A stretch of 64,000 nucleotides of DNA, from contig NZ_PVEO01000006.1 of the NCBI RefSeq assembly GCF_002973595.1, positions 203,663 through 267,662 on the forward strand, given 5' to 3'. The notes under the pieces were generated by a model. It saw only the letters and a program-made list of their open reading frames with translations, searched no databases and was not told the DNA's origin. The DNA is from Jejuia pallidilutea. GTDB taxonomy: Bacteria > Bacteroidota > Bacteroidia > Flavobacteriales > Flavobacteriaceae. The position numbers and the translations under genes were made by a program. Shown here piece after piece: positions 1-9,987 of the stretch; position 1 is the first letter of the stretch, and every line of letters begins with the position of its first letter.

Positions 1-475
1 CAATGTTGTACAGCGTATCACCTTTACCAACAGTCCATGTTGTGGGAGTTTCTTCTACGGCATCAAGGTTTTTAACTCTAAGTTTTTGGCCTACTGCCAC
101 TAATGTGGTTTCTAAATTATTAGCTTTTTTTAATTCATTTAAGGAAGCGCCGTATTTTTTTGACAATCCGAATAAGGTTTCGCCAGCTTTTACAATATGA
201 AAGTTGGAAGCACTGTGCTTATGTTTTAAAAGTGCTTGTGCAACAGTGTCTATACTAGTTGTTTTGTTCTTTAAATTTGAATTTAACTGTAAAGGCTTAA
301 TGGTATCTATAGTTTTTCCATTTACTAGAATAAATTCACCAGTAGCCATATTTAATTTAGCAGGTTTACCATTCAGCAGTACATCTTTATAGGTAGGTGT
401 TTGTTGAGCAGCTATATAATTACAACAAACTGCAACAATTACCGCAAAAAGTGTGTATTTAAAGCTTTTTTGCAT
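1..475 (-). CDS. LysM-domain protein, 3' end cut by window edge
   Basis: Partial gene read leftwards off the window; the visible 158 residues begin with a signal peptide ([20 protein letters not shown], then IAAQQ). A first LysM repeat follows at about residues 94-140 ([20 protein letters not shown], then NELKKANNL and GQKLRV). A second LysM begins at [12 protein letters not shown] as the sequence runs out. LysM modules bind peptidoglycan or chitin-type glycans, so a periplasmic cell-wall role is likely. The start codon overlaps the last 17 bases of lon in the same direction, so the two are probably co-transcribed. What lies beyond the second LysM (peptidase, amidase or nothing) cannot be seen. 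Confidence 0.85.
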   Translation of the reverse strand, partial: MQKSFKYTLFAVIVAVCCNYIAAQQTPTYKDVLLNGKPAKLNMATGEFILVNGKTIDTIKPLQLNSNLKNKTTSIDTVAQALLKHKHSASNFHIVKAGETLFGLSKKYGASLNELKKANNLETTLVAVGQKLRVKNLDAVEETPTTWTVGKGDTLYNI

Positions 476-2909
476 ATTTTACTTTTTGATTGGTAATGGC
501 AATATCTATAACCTCGCTCATATCTGTTACATAATGAAATGTTAGCCCCTTTAAATACTCTGGTTTAATTTCCTCAATATCACGCCTATTATCTTCGCAA
601 AGTAATATTTCTTTAATACGTGCACGTTTAGCTGCCAGAATTTTTTCTTTTATACCACCAACAGGCAATACTTTTCCACGTAGGGTAATTTCTCCCGTCA
701 TTGCTAAACTCTTTTTTACTTTCTTTTGAGTGAATAAAGATACTAAAGATGTTAACATAGTTACACCCGCACTAGGGCCATCTTTTGGAGTAGCGCCTTC
801 TGGCACGTGAATATGTACGTTGTACTTATCAAAAACTTCAGGGTTTATACCAAAGGTTTCTGCATTAGATTTTATGTATTCCATGGCAATGGTTGCAGAT
901 TCCTTCATTACTTTTCCTAAATTTCCTGTAATGCTTAAGGTGCCTTTTCCTTTAGATAAAATAGATTCTATAAACAAAATATCGCCACCAACACTTGTCC
1001 ATGCTAAACCAGTAACCACACCAGCCACATTATTGTTTTCGTATTTGTCGCGTTCTAATTTTGGACCACCAAGCACATCTATAATATCCTGATTGGTTAC
1101 TTTAATATTATAATCTTCTTCCATTGCAATGTTTTTGGCTGCATGACGCACCATTTTTGCAATTTGTTTTTCTAGCCCACGAACACCAGATTCTCTAGTA
1201 TAACCCTCCACAATTTTTTCTAACTGTGGTTTACCTATTTTTAAATGAGATGCGTTTAAACCATGCTCTTTTAACTGCTTTGGCAACAAATGGCGTTTAG
1301 CAATTTCTACTTTTTCTTCTATGGTATACCCCGTAACATTAATAATCTCCATGCGGTCTCTTAAAGCAGGCTGAATGGTTGCTAAACTGTTTGAAGTTGC
1401 AATAAACATAACTTTAGAGAGGTCGTAGCCCATTTCTAGAAAATTATCGTAGAACTCGCTATTTTGTTCTGGGTCTAACACCTCTAGCATTGCCGAGGAA
1501 GGATCGCCTTGATGAGAATTCGATAGCTTATCGATTTCGTCTAAAACAAATACTGGGTTTGATGTTCCGGCTTTCTTTAAACTTTGAATAATACGTCCTG
1601 GCATTGCACCAATATAGGTTTTTCTATGCCCTCTAATCTCAGCTTCATCACGCAAACCACCTAAAGATATACGCACATATTCCCTACCTAAAGCCTCTGC
1701 TATAGATTTCCCTAAAGACGTTTTACCAACCCCAGGAGGACCGTAAAGGCATAAAATAGGAGATTTCATATCGTTTCTTAGCTTTAAAACAGCTAGATAC
1801 TCTATAATTCTGCGTTTTACATCGTCTAGACCATAGTGGTCTCTGTCTAAAATTTTCTTGGCACGCTTTAAGTCGAATTTATCTTTACTAAATTCATTCC
1901 AAGGCAAATCTAAAAACAGCTCTAAATAATTACGTTGGATGGAATATTCAGCCACTTGCGGATTCATGCGTTGTAGCTTCCCAATTTCCTTTTCAAAATG
2001 CTTCGCCACTTTCTCGTCCCATTGTTTTTCCTGGGCTTTAGCCTTCATTTCATCTATTTCAGCATCATGACTAACACCGCCCAATTCCTCTTGAATGGTT
2101 TTCATTTGCTGGTGCAAGAAATATTCGCGTTGTTGTTGGCTCATATCCATTTGCACTTTAGACTGAATATCGTTTTTAAGTGCTAATTTCTGAAACTCAA
2201 CATTCATATATTTTAAAGTGGCCAAGGCACGACTTTTAAGATCGTTATTCTCTAAAAGCTCTTGCTTCTCTGGAACCGATAAATTCATGTTTGAGGATAC
2301 AAAATTCACTAAAAAGGAATTGCTCTCAATATTCTTTATAGCAAACGATGCCTCAGTAGGAATATTTGGGCTTTCTTTTATAATTTCTAGTGCTAAATCT
2401 TTAATAGAGTCTATAATTGCAGTAAACTCCTTGTTTTGTTGTGCAGGTCTTGCCTCAGGTAAATCTTTTATGGTAGCCGTTAAATATGGCTTTTCGGTAA
2501 CCACTTGCTCTACCTTAAAACGTTTTTTACCTTGTATAATAACTGTTACGTTACCATCGGGCATTTTAAGCACTCTTAAAATACGAGCTACAGTACCTGT
2601 TTTATAGATGTCTTGTGCAGTAGGGTTTTCTACCGTTTCGTCTTTTTGCGCAACAACACCAATTACTTTACTGCCTTTGTTAGCATCGTTTATAAGCTTT
2701 ATAGAGGTATCTCTGCCAGCAGTAATAGGAATAACTACTCCTGGGAATAACACTGTATTTCTAAGTGATAAAATTGGGAGAGATGCGGGCAACTCTTCGT
2801 TATTTATGGCTTCTTCATCTTCAGGTGTCATTAATGGAATTAATTCTGAGTTTTCATCAAATTCCTGTAATGACAAACTGTCAAATGTTATAAAATTAGA
2901 TTTCTTCAT
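459..2909 (-). CDS. lon: ATP-dependent protease Lon
   Basis: Cytoplasmic AAA+ serine protease that degrades misfolded and regulatory proteins. At 816 residues it has the usual LonA length. The N-terminal substrate-binding LON domain covers roughly residues 45-240, a coiled region follows, then Walker A GPPGVGKT at 390-397 and Walker [10 protein letters not shown] near 455. The C-terminal peptidase domain has the catalytic serine in DGPSAG (Ser713) and the dyad lysine in GGIKEK (about 754-756). All key residues are present. The chosen ATG gives [10 protein letters not shown]. The 3' end overlaps the start of the LysM gene by 17 bases. Confidence 0.97.
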   Translation of the reverse strand: MKKSNFITFDSLSLQEFDENSELIPLMTPEDEEAINNEELPASLPILSLRNTVLFPGVVIPITAGRDTSIKLINDANKGSKVIGVVAQKDETVENPTAQDIYKTGTVARILRVLKMPDGNVTVIIQGKKRFKVEQVVTEKPYLTATIKDLPEARPAQQNKEFTAIIDSIKDLALEIIKESPNIPTEASFAIKNIESNSFLVNFVSSNMNLSVPEKQELLENNDLKSRALATLKYMNVEFQKLALKNDIQSKVQMDMSQQQREYFLHQQMKTIQEELGGVSHDAEIDEMKAKAQEKQWDEKVAKHFEKEIGKLQRMNPQVAEYSIQRNYLELFLDLPWNEFSKDKFDLKRAKKILDRDHYGLDDVKRRIIEYLAVLKLRNDMKSPILCLYGPPGVGKTSLGKSIAEALGREYVRISLGGLRDEAEIRGHRKTYIGAMPGRIIQSLKKAGTSNPVFVLDEIDKLSNSHQGDPSSAMLEVLDPEQNSEFYDNFLEMGYDLSKVMFIATSNSLATIQPALRDRMEIINVTGYTIEEKVEIAKRHLLPKQLKEHGLNASHLKIGKPQLEKIVEGYTRESGVRGLEKQIAKMVRHAAKNIAMEEDYNIKVTNQDIIDVLGGPKLERDKYENNNVAGVVTGLAWTSVGGDILFIESILSKGKGTLSITGNLGKVMKESATIAMEYIKSNAETFGINPEVFDKYNVHIHVPEGATPKDGPSAGVTMLTSLVSLFTQKKVKKSLAMTGEITLRGKVLPVGGIKEKILAAKRARIKEILLCEDNRRDIEEIKPEYLKGLTFHYVTDMSEVIDIAITNQKVKYAKKL

Positions 2910-3154
2910 ATGGTTATTTAAGTCATTCTGTCATTAAAACAGATAAAACCGTTTTTCAAATTCATTATACATGATTAAAAAACAACTGTAAATCAAATAC
3001 TTAATTCATTATCAATTGTTTTTACACACTACTAAATTCAATAGTTATGCCACAGCGAATTACAATAAAAAAAATAATTGAAAAGCTAACATTTATCATT
3101 TTACTACATGTTAAACTTGTAATATATTAGCCACTTAAATTTAAAATTTTACTT

Positions 3155-3964
3155 ATGAACTTAAAACATTTACTACTACTAATTTTTTGCGCTGGATTGT
3201 TTAACTGTGAAACTGAATCTATTGACACCCCTGAAGTAGAGCAAGAAACCGACAACACCCTAATAAAAAAAATAGTGTATAACCAGGGTACCGCAGATGA
3301 ATACACCGAGATTTACACCTATAAAGATGGTAATAAACTGACAAGTCTTGATGCTAGTGATGGAAATAAAAGTATTTACACTTATGAAGGCGATAAACTT
3401 GTAAGAGAAGATATTTACATTGATGGAGTACTTTCAGCAAATAACACTTTAAAATACAACACCGATGGGAAAGTAATTGAACTCGTTGAGTATTGGTCAG
3501 AATCCTCAGGTCTACCTGAACAAACGTTCAAGATTAGTTTAAGTTATAATAGCAATGGCACAATACAAGCCGATGTGTATCGAAGCTATGAAGGATCTGA
3601 CTTTGAACTTGACCATATGAATATTATTTCATATAATGGCACTAATATTTCGAGCATAAAAGACGAAGATGGCAGCACCGAATATATTTACACCTACGAT
3701 ACGAAAAATAATATTCATAAAAATATTTACGCCATTGAGGTTTTAAGTCTTATTGGGCACAACACCGAGTTTGGCGCATACATCTTAGGAAATAAGAATA
3801 ACATAACCAGCGATTCCGAAGTTTACAATAATGAAAGTACAGCCTATACTTATGAATATGTTTACGGAGACAATGATTATCCAATATCGGCAACTTATAA
3901 GTATGTTGACAATGGAGTTGTTGATGAGGAGTCAATTGAAACTATTACTTATTTCTACGAATAA
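3155..3964 (+). CDS. Secreted lipoprotein with YD-like beta repeats, function unknown
   Basis: 269 residues. The N-terminus is a lipoprotein signal with lipobox LFNC (Cys18), so it is probably anchored in the outer membrane. The mature part is full of short beta-strand repeats of the type YTYxDGNKLTSLDA, IYTYEGDKLVREDIY, LKYNTDGKVIELVEY, ISLSYNSNGTIQADVY. This pattern resembles DUF4595/RHS-like wall proteins of Bacteroidota. No catalytic motif is visible. It stands alone on the + strand, with a 245-base AT-rich spacer upstream (divergent from lon) in which I see no clear element, and a terminator directly downstream. Confidence 0.75.
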   Translation: MNLKHLLLLIFCAGLFNCETESIDTPEVEQETDNTLIKKIVYNQGTADEYTEIYTYKDGNKLTSLDASDGNKSIYTYEGDKLVREDIYIDGVLSANNTLKYNTDGKVIELVEYWSESSGLPEQTFKISLSYNSNGTIQADVYRSYEGSDFELDHMNIISYNGTNISSIKDEDGSTEYIYTYDTKNNIHKNIYAIEVLSLIGHNTEFGAYILGNKNNITSDSEVYNNESTAYTYEYVYGDNDYPISATYKYVDNGVVDEESIETITYFYE

Positions 3965-3986
3965 AATAAAACACCAAACTTAATTA

Positions 3987-4019
3987 AAAGGGCTTTTTAA
4001 AAAATAGTCCTTTTTTTAT
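3987..4019. terminator. Rho-independent terminator between convergent genes
   Basis: AAAGGGCT pairs with AGTCCTTT (8 bp with one G-U) around an AT-rich loop, followed by a run of seven T. It sits between the + lipoprotein gene ending at 3964 and the - rhomboid gene ending at 4022, and A-runs on the other side allow it to work in both directions. Confidence 0.75.
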
Positions 4020-4021
4020 AT

Positions 4022-4693
4022 TTATATCTTCCCCATTTTCTGTAACACAAACAGCACTACAATTGGTATGGCCAAAAGCCCAACCATTAGCAAATTGGTT
4101 TGTAAAAGCGAAGGCATTAAAATTAAAGTGATAAGATAGCCACCAACGGCACCACCAAAATGCGCATCGTGACCAATGTTACCTATTCGTTTTTTCATAC
4201 CATAAATGGAGTATAATAAATAAGCAATGCCTAAAACAAAACCTGGAATTCCTAAATCTACATCACCAATACGAGAGGGTAAAAACAAAAAATAGTAATC
4301 GCGTTCTGGACGCAATAAAATAGCTGAATATAAAATACCTGTTACAGCACCACTGGCTCCTACCGCACTATAATGATATTCATCTTTATGAAAGTATAAC
4401 GACAGTAAGTTTCCAGCAATTAGGCTACCTAAGTACACCACAAAAAAGTTAAACTTACCAATATCAAAAATCACTAAATCCGAGAACAGGTATAAAGCAA
4501 ACATATTAAAGAATAAATGGGCAGTATCTGCATGTAAAAAGCCCGAACTAAACATGCGTATTTGCTCACCACGACGAATAGCACCGATATTAAACTTATA
4601 TTTTTCAAAAAAACTAAAATCGTTAAACCCTTTATAGGATATCATAACATTAGCAGCAATTAGTACGATTGTAATGATGTCTAAATTACCCAT
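4022..4693 (-). CDS. Rhomboid-family intramembrane serine protease
   Basis: Polytopic membrane protease of 223 residues. The catalytic serine is in GASG (Ser114) and the partner histidine in GHDAHFGGAVGG (His178), giving the rhomboid Ser-His dyad. About six hydrophobic segments are visible, and the HADTAHLFFNM segment before helix 2 matches the rhomboid loop with conserved His and Asn. Rhomboids cut transmembrane substrates within the bilayer; the substrate here is unknown. It is divergent from the LpxL-like gene across a 63-base spacer. Confidence 0.9.
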   Translation of the reverse strand: MGNLDIITIVLIAANVMISYKGFNDFSFFEKYKFNIGAIRRGEQIRMFSSGFLHADTAHLFFNMFALYLFSDLVIFDIGKFNFFVVYLGSLIAGNLLSLYFHKDEYHYSAVGASGAVTGILYSAILLRPERDYYFLFLPSRIGDVDLGIPGFVLGIAYLLYSIYGMKKRIGNIGHDAHFGGAVGGYLITLILMPSLLQTNLLMVGLLAIPIVVLFVLQKMGKI

Positions 4694-4703
4694 TCTTTAA
4701 AAA

Positions 4704-4732
4704 TTGTTTAATATCAAATTAATATATCTTTG
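4704..4732 (+). promoter_or_regulatory. Bacteroidota-type promoter for the LpxL-like gene
   Basis: A -7 box TATCTTTG (4725-4732, fitting TAnnTTTG) lies 24 bases before the start at 4757, with a TTG (4704-4706) 18 bases upstream as a -33 element. The match and position support the annotated start. Confidence 0.6.
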
Positions 4733-4756
4733 TGGCTACAAATCTAAAACTTATAA

Positions 4757-5638
4757 ATGCAATTTCTAGCTTATATTCTGGTTTATCCGTTTTTATATTT
4801 AATTTCTATACTTCCTTTTAGATTATTATATGCAGTTTCAGATGCCGTATATGTGCTCTTGTACTACATTATTGGTTATAGAAAAAAAGTAGTGATTGAA
4901 AATTTAAGGTTGGTTTTTCCAGAAAAGAGTGAAGCAGAAATAAAAAACATTAGAAAAAAATTCTATCATCATTTATGTGATATGATGCTGGAAGCTATAA
5001 AGTCTATTACAATTTCTAAAAGTGAAATGCAAAAACGCTATACTTTTACCAATGTTGAGGAAATACATAAACTAGAAAAAGAAAATAGAAGCATTGTACT
5101 ATTTATGGGGCATTACGCCAGTTGGGAATGGATTTTTATTTTGCAAACCCAAATACAACATAAAGGATATGCCGTATATAAACAATTAAGCAACAGGTAT
5201 TTCGATAAACTTGTTAAGCGCATTAGAGCCAAATATAACAGCTATTTAATTACTACAAAAGAAACCTTTGCTACCTTAATAGAAGCAAAACGAAATAACG
5301 AACTAACACTTAACGGTTTTGCGTTTGACCAATCTCCTAAACTAAATAAAGCCGTGTATTGGCAAGATTTTATGGGCATACACGTACCAGTACATGTAGG
5401 TGGTGAAATATTAGCAAAACGTCTTGATATGGCAACCACATTAGTAAAAGTAAAAAAAGTAAAACGCGGCTATTACGAAGCTACATTTTATGATATTATT
5501 AGAAATGTAAATGATTATAAAGATTTTGATATTACCAAAATGGCTTTAAAGCGAGTGGAAGAACAAATTCGAGAAGCTCCAGAGTTTTATCTATGGACAC
5601 ATAAACGTTGGAAACACAGAGATAAGGCCCCCTTATAA
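4757..5638 (+). CDS. LpxL/HtrB-family lysophospholipid (lipid A) acyltransferase
   Basis: 293 residues with an N-terminal membrane segment and the HX4E acyltransferase motif in GHYASWEW (His119, Glu124). The tail LWTHKRWKHR is also typical of the family. These inner-membrane enzymes add secondary acyl chains to lipid A, and some members acylate other lipids such as ornithine or aminolipids. The stop codon abuts that of nhaA on the other strand (5638/5639), so the two genes converge with no spacer. The exact acyl acceptor cannot be told from sequence alone. Confidence 0.88.
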   Translation: MQFLAYILVYPFLYLISILPFRLLYAVSDAVYVLLYYIIGYRKKVVIENLRLVFPEKSEAEIKNIRKKFYHHLCDMMLEAIKSITISKSEMQKRYTFTNVEEIHKLEKENRSIVLFMGHYASWEWIFILQTQIQHKGYAVYKQLSNRYFDKLVKRIRAKYNSYLITTKETFATLIEAKRNNELTLNGFAFDQSPKLNKAVYWQDFMGIHVPVHVGGEILAKRLDMATTLVKVKKVKRGYYEATFYDIIRNVNDYKDFDITKMALKRVEEQIREAPEFYLWTHKRWKHRDKAPL

Positions 5639-6940
5639 TTATGCTGTTTTGCTCGTGAACCTTAAAATAAGATAACCTACAATACCTGCTGTTAAAGAAC
5701 CTATTATAATGCCTACTTTTGCGGAATTCATACTAATTAGGTCTGTGGCAAATGCAAGATTGTCTATAAAAATAGACATGGTAAACCCAACACCAGCAAT
5801 ACTTGCAATACCAACAATTTGAGAAAACTTAACCTTAGATGGTAATTCTGTAATACCGGTTTTTACACCGATATAAGAGAATAACGTTACCCCAATAAGT
5901 TTTCCTAAAAACAAGCTTATGGCAATATTTGCCATTAAAGCAAAATTAAAATTGTAATTGGTACTAATTACTACACCAGCATTGGCAAATGCAAATACAG
6001 GTAAAATAAAATAAGCGGTTAAACTATGTAGTTCGTGCTCTAAATGTTGCAAAGGCGAACGCACCTTAAATGTTAAATCGTCTATATGGTCTATATGGTT
6101 TATTTCTTCTTCGGTTAATAAACGTTTAGGACTTTTTTTTGAAGTATTAGCTATTACATTTGAAATCGATTCTAAGTTTACAGTAAAAAACTCCATATCT
6201 ATTTTACGCTTAATGGGAATTGTAAATGCTAATAATACTCCCGCAATTGTAGGGTGTATACCAGATTTTAAAAATAAAAACCATACTATTACCGCTAATA
6301 CCAACCCAACTCCTAAAGAATATCGCCATTTGTAATTTAAAATAGCTAAAACCCCTATAATAGCTAAACCTATAAGAATAAACATCCAATTAATATTAGA
6401 ACTGTAAAAGATAGCTATAACTAAAACTGCCGCAATATCGTCTATAATAGCAAAAGCCGTTAAGAATATTTTTAAACTTAAAGGCACTCGTTTTCCTAAA
6501 GTTCCCAAGATAGCTAATGCAAATGCAATATCGGTCGCCATGGGTATGCCCCAAGCCTTAGTTGTAGATGGATCTTGATTTAACATTAAAAACAACATAA
6601 CCGGTACAAAAACGCCACCCAATGCTGCCACTAGCGGAAAAGCTGCTTTTTTTAGTGTATTAATCTCCCCTATTAGCAGTTCTCTTTTTAGTTCTAAGCC
6701 AATCAAGAAAAAGAAAATTGCCATTAACCCATCGTTTATCCAAAGAATTAATGGTTTTTTCAGTTCAAAACCTTCAGAAGAAATACCAATTTTATATTGC
6801 AACAAACTTTCATAAGACGCACCGTAGGATGAGTTTGCCCAAACCAATGCTATAATGGTAGCACCAAATAAAAGCACACCTGCTAAACTCTCTAGCTTGA
6901 TAAATTTTTGAAATGGTGTAAGTAGTATTTGTTTGAGCAT
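5639..6940 (-). CDS. nhaA: Na+/H+ antiporter NhaA
   Basis: 433-residue inner-membrane antiporter that exports Na+ in exchange for protons. The ion-site motif FAIIDDIAAVLVI carries the two adjacent aspartates of NhaA, and the upstream ATDIAFALAILG segment is also characteristic. About twelve hydrophobic helices are present. A hydrophilic loop near residues 240-300 (KRKIDMEFFT, then SKKSPKRLLTEEE) is longer than in the E. coli protein, as is common in Bacteroidota. Its start lies 11 bases after the glmM stop in the same direction, so the two probably share a transcript. Confidence 0.96.
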   Translation of the reverse strand: MLKQILLTPFQKFIKLESLAGVLLFGATIIALVWANSSYGASYESLLQYKIGISSEGFELKKPLILWINDGLMAIFFFLIGLELKRELLIGEINTLKKAAFPLVAALGGVFVPVMLFLMLNQDPSTTKAWGIPMATDIAFALAILGTLGKRVPLSLKIFLTAFAIIDDIAAVLVIAIFYSSNINWMFILIGLAIIGVLAILNYKWRYSLGVGLVLAVIVWFLFLKSGIHPTIAGVLLAFTIPIKRKIDMEFFTVNLESISNVIANTSKKSPKRLLTEEEINHIDHIDDLTFKVRSPLQHLEHELHSLTAYFILPVFAFANAGVVISTNYNFNFALMANIAISLFLGKLIGVTLFSYIGVKTGITELPSKVKFSQIVGIASIAGVGFTMSIFIDNLAFATDLISMNSAKVGIIIGSLTAGIVGYLILRFTSKTA

Positions 6941-6951
6941 TGTGTAGCGGT

Positions 6952-8340
6952 TTAACTATTAGCTAAGGTACTAATTTCGTTAATAAACTTATCGGCCAAG
7001 GCATTGGCTTCTTGTTGGGATTTTGCTTCGGTATAAATTCTAATAATGGGTTCGGTATTACTTTTCCTTAAATGTACCCAACTTTCTGGGAAATCAATTT
7101 TAACACCATCAATCGTAGTTAATTGCTCGTTTTGGTAGCGGTCTTCCATAGTCTTTAAAATACCATCTACATCCAAACCCGGTGTTAACTCTATTTTCTT
7201 TTTACTCATAAAATAGTTAGGGTATGTTTTTCTAAGTGCGCTAACGCTCATACCTTTTTCCGCCAACAAACTTAAAAACAAAGCAATTCCTACTAATGCA
7301 TCACGTCCGTAATGTAATTCAGGATAAATAATGCCTCCGTTACCTTCACCACCAATAACCACTTTATTTTTTTTCATGAGTTTCACCACATTCACTTCGC
7401 CTACTGCTGATGCTTCATACATACCACCATGTTTTTCGGTAATATCGCGTAAGGCACGTGTAGAACTCATATTACTTACTGTGTTTCCTGAGGTATGGCT
7501 CAATACATAATCTGCACAAGCTACCAAGGTGTATTCTTCGCCAAACATTTCGCCATTTTCATCCATAAAAGCTAAACGATCAACATCAGGATCTACTACA
7601 ATACCAAAATCTGCATTGTGTTTTTTTACAGCTTCAGATAAATCGATTAAATGTTCTTTTAAAGGTTCTGGATTATGTGGAAAATGGCCATTTGGTTCAC
7701 AGTACAACTTTACAACCTCTACTCCTAAGCGTTCTAATAACAGGGGAATAACAATACCACCTGTAGAGTTTACACCGTCTACCACCACTTTAAAACGTTC
7801 TGCTTCAATTGCTTTAACATTAACCAAGGGCAAATCTAAAACTTCAATAATATGTAAATCAAAATACGCCTTGTTTTTAGTAATTTTTCCCAAGCTATCT
7901 ACATCTGCAAACGCAATGGTGTTACTTTCTGCGAGTTCTAATATTTTTTCACCCTCTACAGCATCTAAAAACTCCCCTTTTTCATTTAAAAGTTTTAAAG
8001 CGTTCCATTGTTTTGGGTTATGGCTAGCCGTTAGTATTATACCACCATCGGCATGCTCCATAGGTACAGCTACTTCAACCGTTGGGGTTGTAGACAAGCC
8101 TAAATCTATTACATGAATGCCTTGCCCTACCAAAGTTTGCATTACCAAACTCTGAATCATCTTTCCAGAAATTCGTGCATCTCTCCCCACTACAACTTTA
8201 TAATTTTCCTTTTTTCGGTTTTGTTTTAACCAAGCACCATAAGCCGCAGCGAACTTTACAGCATCAATTGGCGTTAGGTTTTCACCCACGTTACCTCCTA
8301 TGGTTCCTCTAATACCTGAAATAGATTTTATAAGTGTCAT
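6952..8340 (-). CDS. glmM: Phosphoglucosamine mutase
   Basis: 462-residue alpha-D-phosphohexomutase. The phosphoserine loop TASHNPKQWNALK has its catalytic serine at residue 106, the Mg2+ loop is DPDVDR near residue 250, and a C-terminal phosphate-binding loop RKSNTEPIIRIY is present. It should convert glucosamine-6-P to glucosamine-1-P for peptidoglycan and lipid A precursors. The sugar-recognition loop reads GGEGNGG rather than the GGEQSGH of proteobacterial GlmM; I believe this is common in Bacteroidota, but a related phosphomannomutase/phosphoglucomutase activity cannot be excluded. It probably leads the glmM-nhaA transcript. Confidence 0.9.
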   Translation of the reverse strand: MTLIKSISGIRGTIGGNVGENLTPIDAVKFAAAYGAWLKQNRKKENYKVVVGRDARISGKMIQSLVMQTLVGQGIHVIDLGLSTTPTVEVAVPMEHADGGIILTASHNPKQWNALKLLNEKGEFLDAVEGEKILELAESNTIAFADVDSLGKITKNKAYFDLHIIEVLDLPLVNVKAIEAERFKVVVDGVNSTGGIVIPLLLERLGVEVVKLYCEPNGHFPHNPEPLKEHLIDLSEAVKKHNADFGIVVDPDVDRLAFMDENGEMFGEEYTLVACADYVLSHTSGNTVSNMSSTRALRDITEKHGGMYEASAVGEVNVVKLMKKNKVVIGGEGNGGIIYPELHYGRDALVGIALFLSLLAEKGMSVSALRKTYPNYFMSKKKIELTPGLDVDGILKTMEDRYQNEQLTTIDGVKIDFPESWVHLRKSNTEPIIRIYTEAKSQQEANALADKFINEISTLANS

Positions 8341-8419
8341 GTCGTTTTTTTAAATTTTAAGCACAAATATAACAGTTTCAAAATTGTATTTCTTAAACTG
8401 GAATTTGTAAATTTCACGA

Positions 8420-9022
8420 ATGAACTACTTAGCCCATATTTATCTCTCTGGAGAAAACGATTTAATAACTATTGGAAATTTTATAGCAGATGGCATAAAA
8501 GGAAACAGATACAAAACATACGAACCAGAAATACAAATTGGTATTCTTTTGCATAGGCATATAGATACATTTACCGATGCACACAAAACGGTGAGGCAAA
8601 GTACAAAAAGGCTACACGCAAAATACAGTCATTACTCCGGTGTGATTGTTGATATTTTGTACGACCATTTTCTGGCAAAAAACTGGGAAAAATACAGCCC
8701 TATTTCTTTAGAGAATTACGTTGAAAAATTTTATACTTCACTTAATAATAATTTTGAAATTTTACCGTTGCGCATTCAAAAAATGCTGCCCTATATGATG
8801 ACCGATAATTGGTTATTAACCTACGCTTCTATTGATGGTATTGCAAAGGTTTTGGCTGGTATGAACAAACGAACCAAAAACAGGTCTGGCATGAACGAAG
8901 CCGTAAAAGAGCTTGAGGAGTTTTACACAGAGTTTGAAACCGAATTCACTATTTTTTTTGACGAACTTATTGAGTTTTCTAATAAAAAACTCGGTGAATT
9001 GAAAAATGAACTAATACCCTAA
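8420..9022 (+). CDS. acpH: Acyl carrier protein phosphodiesterase (DUF479/AcpH)
   Basis: 200 residues. The opening MNYLAHIYLSG with GNFIADGIKG, then GILLHRHID and DILYDHFLAKNW, matches the AcpH family, whose members remove the 4'-phosphopantetheine arm from acyl carrier protein. The conserved His and Asp residues belong to an HD-like metal site. It is divergent from glmM over 79 bases and has no clear operon partner. The activity is transferred from the E. coli enzyme; flavobacterial members are little studied. Confidence 0.85.
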   Translation: MNYLAHIYLSGENDLITIGNFIADGIKGNRYKTYEPEIQIGILLHRHIDTFTDAHKTVRQSTKRLHAKYSHYSGVIVDILYDHFLAKNWEKYSPISLENYVEKFYTSLNNNFEILPLRIQKMLPYMMTDNWLLTYASIDGIAKVLAGMNKRTKNRSGMNEAVKELEEFYTEFETEFTIFFDELIEFSNKKLGELKNELIP

Positions 9023-9162
9023 ACAGCATTTTTTTTAGATAAATTAAAACAAACTTAACCAATAATCGATAAGAGTATTATTGTATCGGTTTTTAACGAG
9101 TATATTTCTGTAAATGAATGATATTTGATACTTTAGATTTTTAGAGCCTCAATCTCTTTTTA

Positions 9163-9861
9163 ATGAAACTAAAAAAACCAATAAAAATTACGCTTGGAAT
9201 TGTTATCTTTTTAACACTTCCTAGCATCTTGTTTTTTAGTTTCCTATACTTTAAACATCACCAAAACTTACCCAATGGCACTGAAGGTAAAGCTGCCGAC
9301 GATTTAGCTACAAAAATGCTAATTGCCCTAAATTACGAAGCCTATACAAGTACAGATTATATTGAGTGGACCTTTAAAAAAAGGCGTCATTATAAGTGGA
9401 AAAAAACAGATAACATATGTGAAGTATACTGGAAAGACTACAAGATAAAACTAGACTTAAAAGATTACGCCGAAAGTAAAGCCTATGTACACGGGTTTAT
9501 TATTGAAGGGGAAATGGGTGAAGATTTAGTTGAAGATGCCAATAATTACTTTAAAAACGATATATTTTGGTTGGTAGCACCGTTTCAGGTTTTTGATGAG
9601 GGTGTATCCAGAAAACTCGTAACACTTTCAGGCAACAACAAAGCGCTTCTTGTAACCTATAAAAATAACGATGCCTATTTGTGGCATTTTGATGCCACTG
9701 GCAAACCTACTAGTTTTAATATGTGGGATTCTAAAACCCCAATTAAAGGATTAAAAGCTTCATGGAACGACTGGCAAATTGCAGAAACAGGGGTAAAACT
9801 CCCCACATTCCATAAAATCCTGTATTTTGGTATTGAAATATCTGATATAAAAACAGATTAA
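9163..9861 (+). CDS. Membrane-anchored protein, function unknown
   Basis: 232 residues. A single N-terminal hydrophobic segment (GIVIFLTLPSILFFSFLYF) after a basic KKPIKIT start looks like an uncleaved signal anchor. The rest is a soluble, tryptophan-rich domain (YIEWTFKKRRHYKWKK, VYWKDYKIKLDLKDY, FNMWDSKTPIKGLKASW) that should face the periplasm. I recognise no named domain, though the layout resembles lipoprotein-localisation-like or DUF3108-like beta folds. It stands alone, 126 bases before uvrA on the same strand. Confidence 0.65.
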   Translation: MKLKKPIKITLGIVIFLTLPSILFFSFLYFKHHQNLPNGTEGKAADDLATKMLIALNYEAYTSTDYIEWTFKKRRHYKWKKTDNICEVYWKDYKIKLDLKDYAESKAYVHGFIIEGEMGEDLVEDANNYFKNDIFWLVAPFQVFDEGVSRKLVTLSGNNKALLVTYKNNDAYLWHFDATGKPTSFNMWDSKTPIKGLKASWNDWQIAETGVKLPTFHKILYFGIEISDIKTD

Positions 9862-9954
9862 AATAGTTCGCACCCTAAAAAAAGTACTTTATTTAACGCT
9901 TTTATAACAGCATCCCTACTTTATTTTTAATCTCAAAAAACGTAACTTCGCAAC

Positions 9955-9975
9955 TTTGCCTTTTAAAAAGGCAAA
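9955..9975 (+). promoter_or_regulatory. Palindrome over the uvrA promoter
   Basis: TTTGCCTTTT, one A, AAAAGGCAAA form a perfect 10-base inverted repeat. Its first TTTG is also the end of a -7-like box CAACTTTG (9951-9958). It could be an operator or a 5' hairpin in the uvrA leader; neither is shown. Confidence 0.4.
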
Positions 9976-9987
9976 TTATGAGTTGCT

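Noticed and set aside
2218..2607. 129-residue + strand frame inside lon
   Set aside because: Antisense shadow of the Lon coding sequence, with no start-site or family support.
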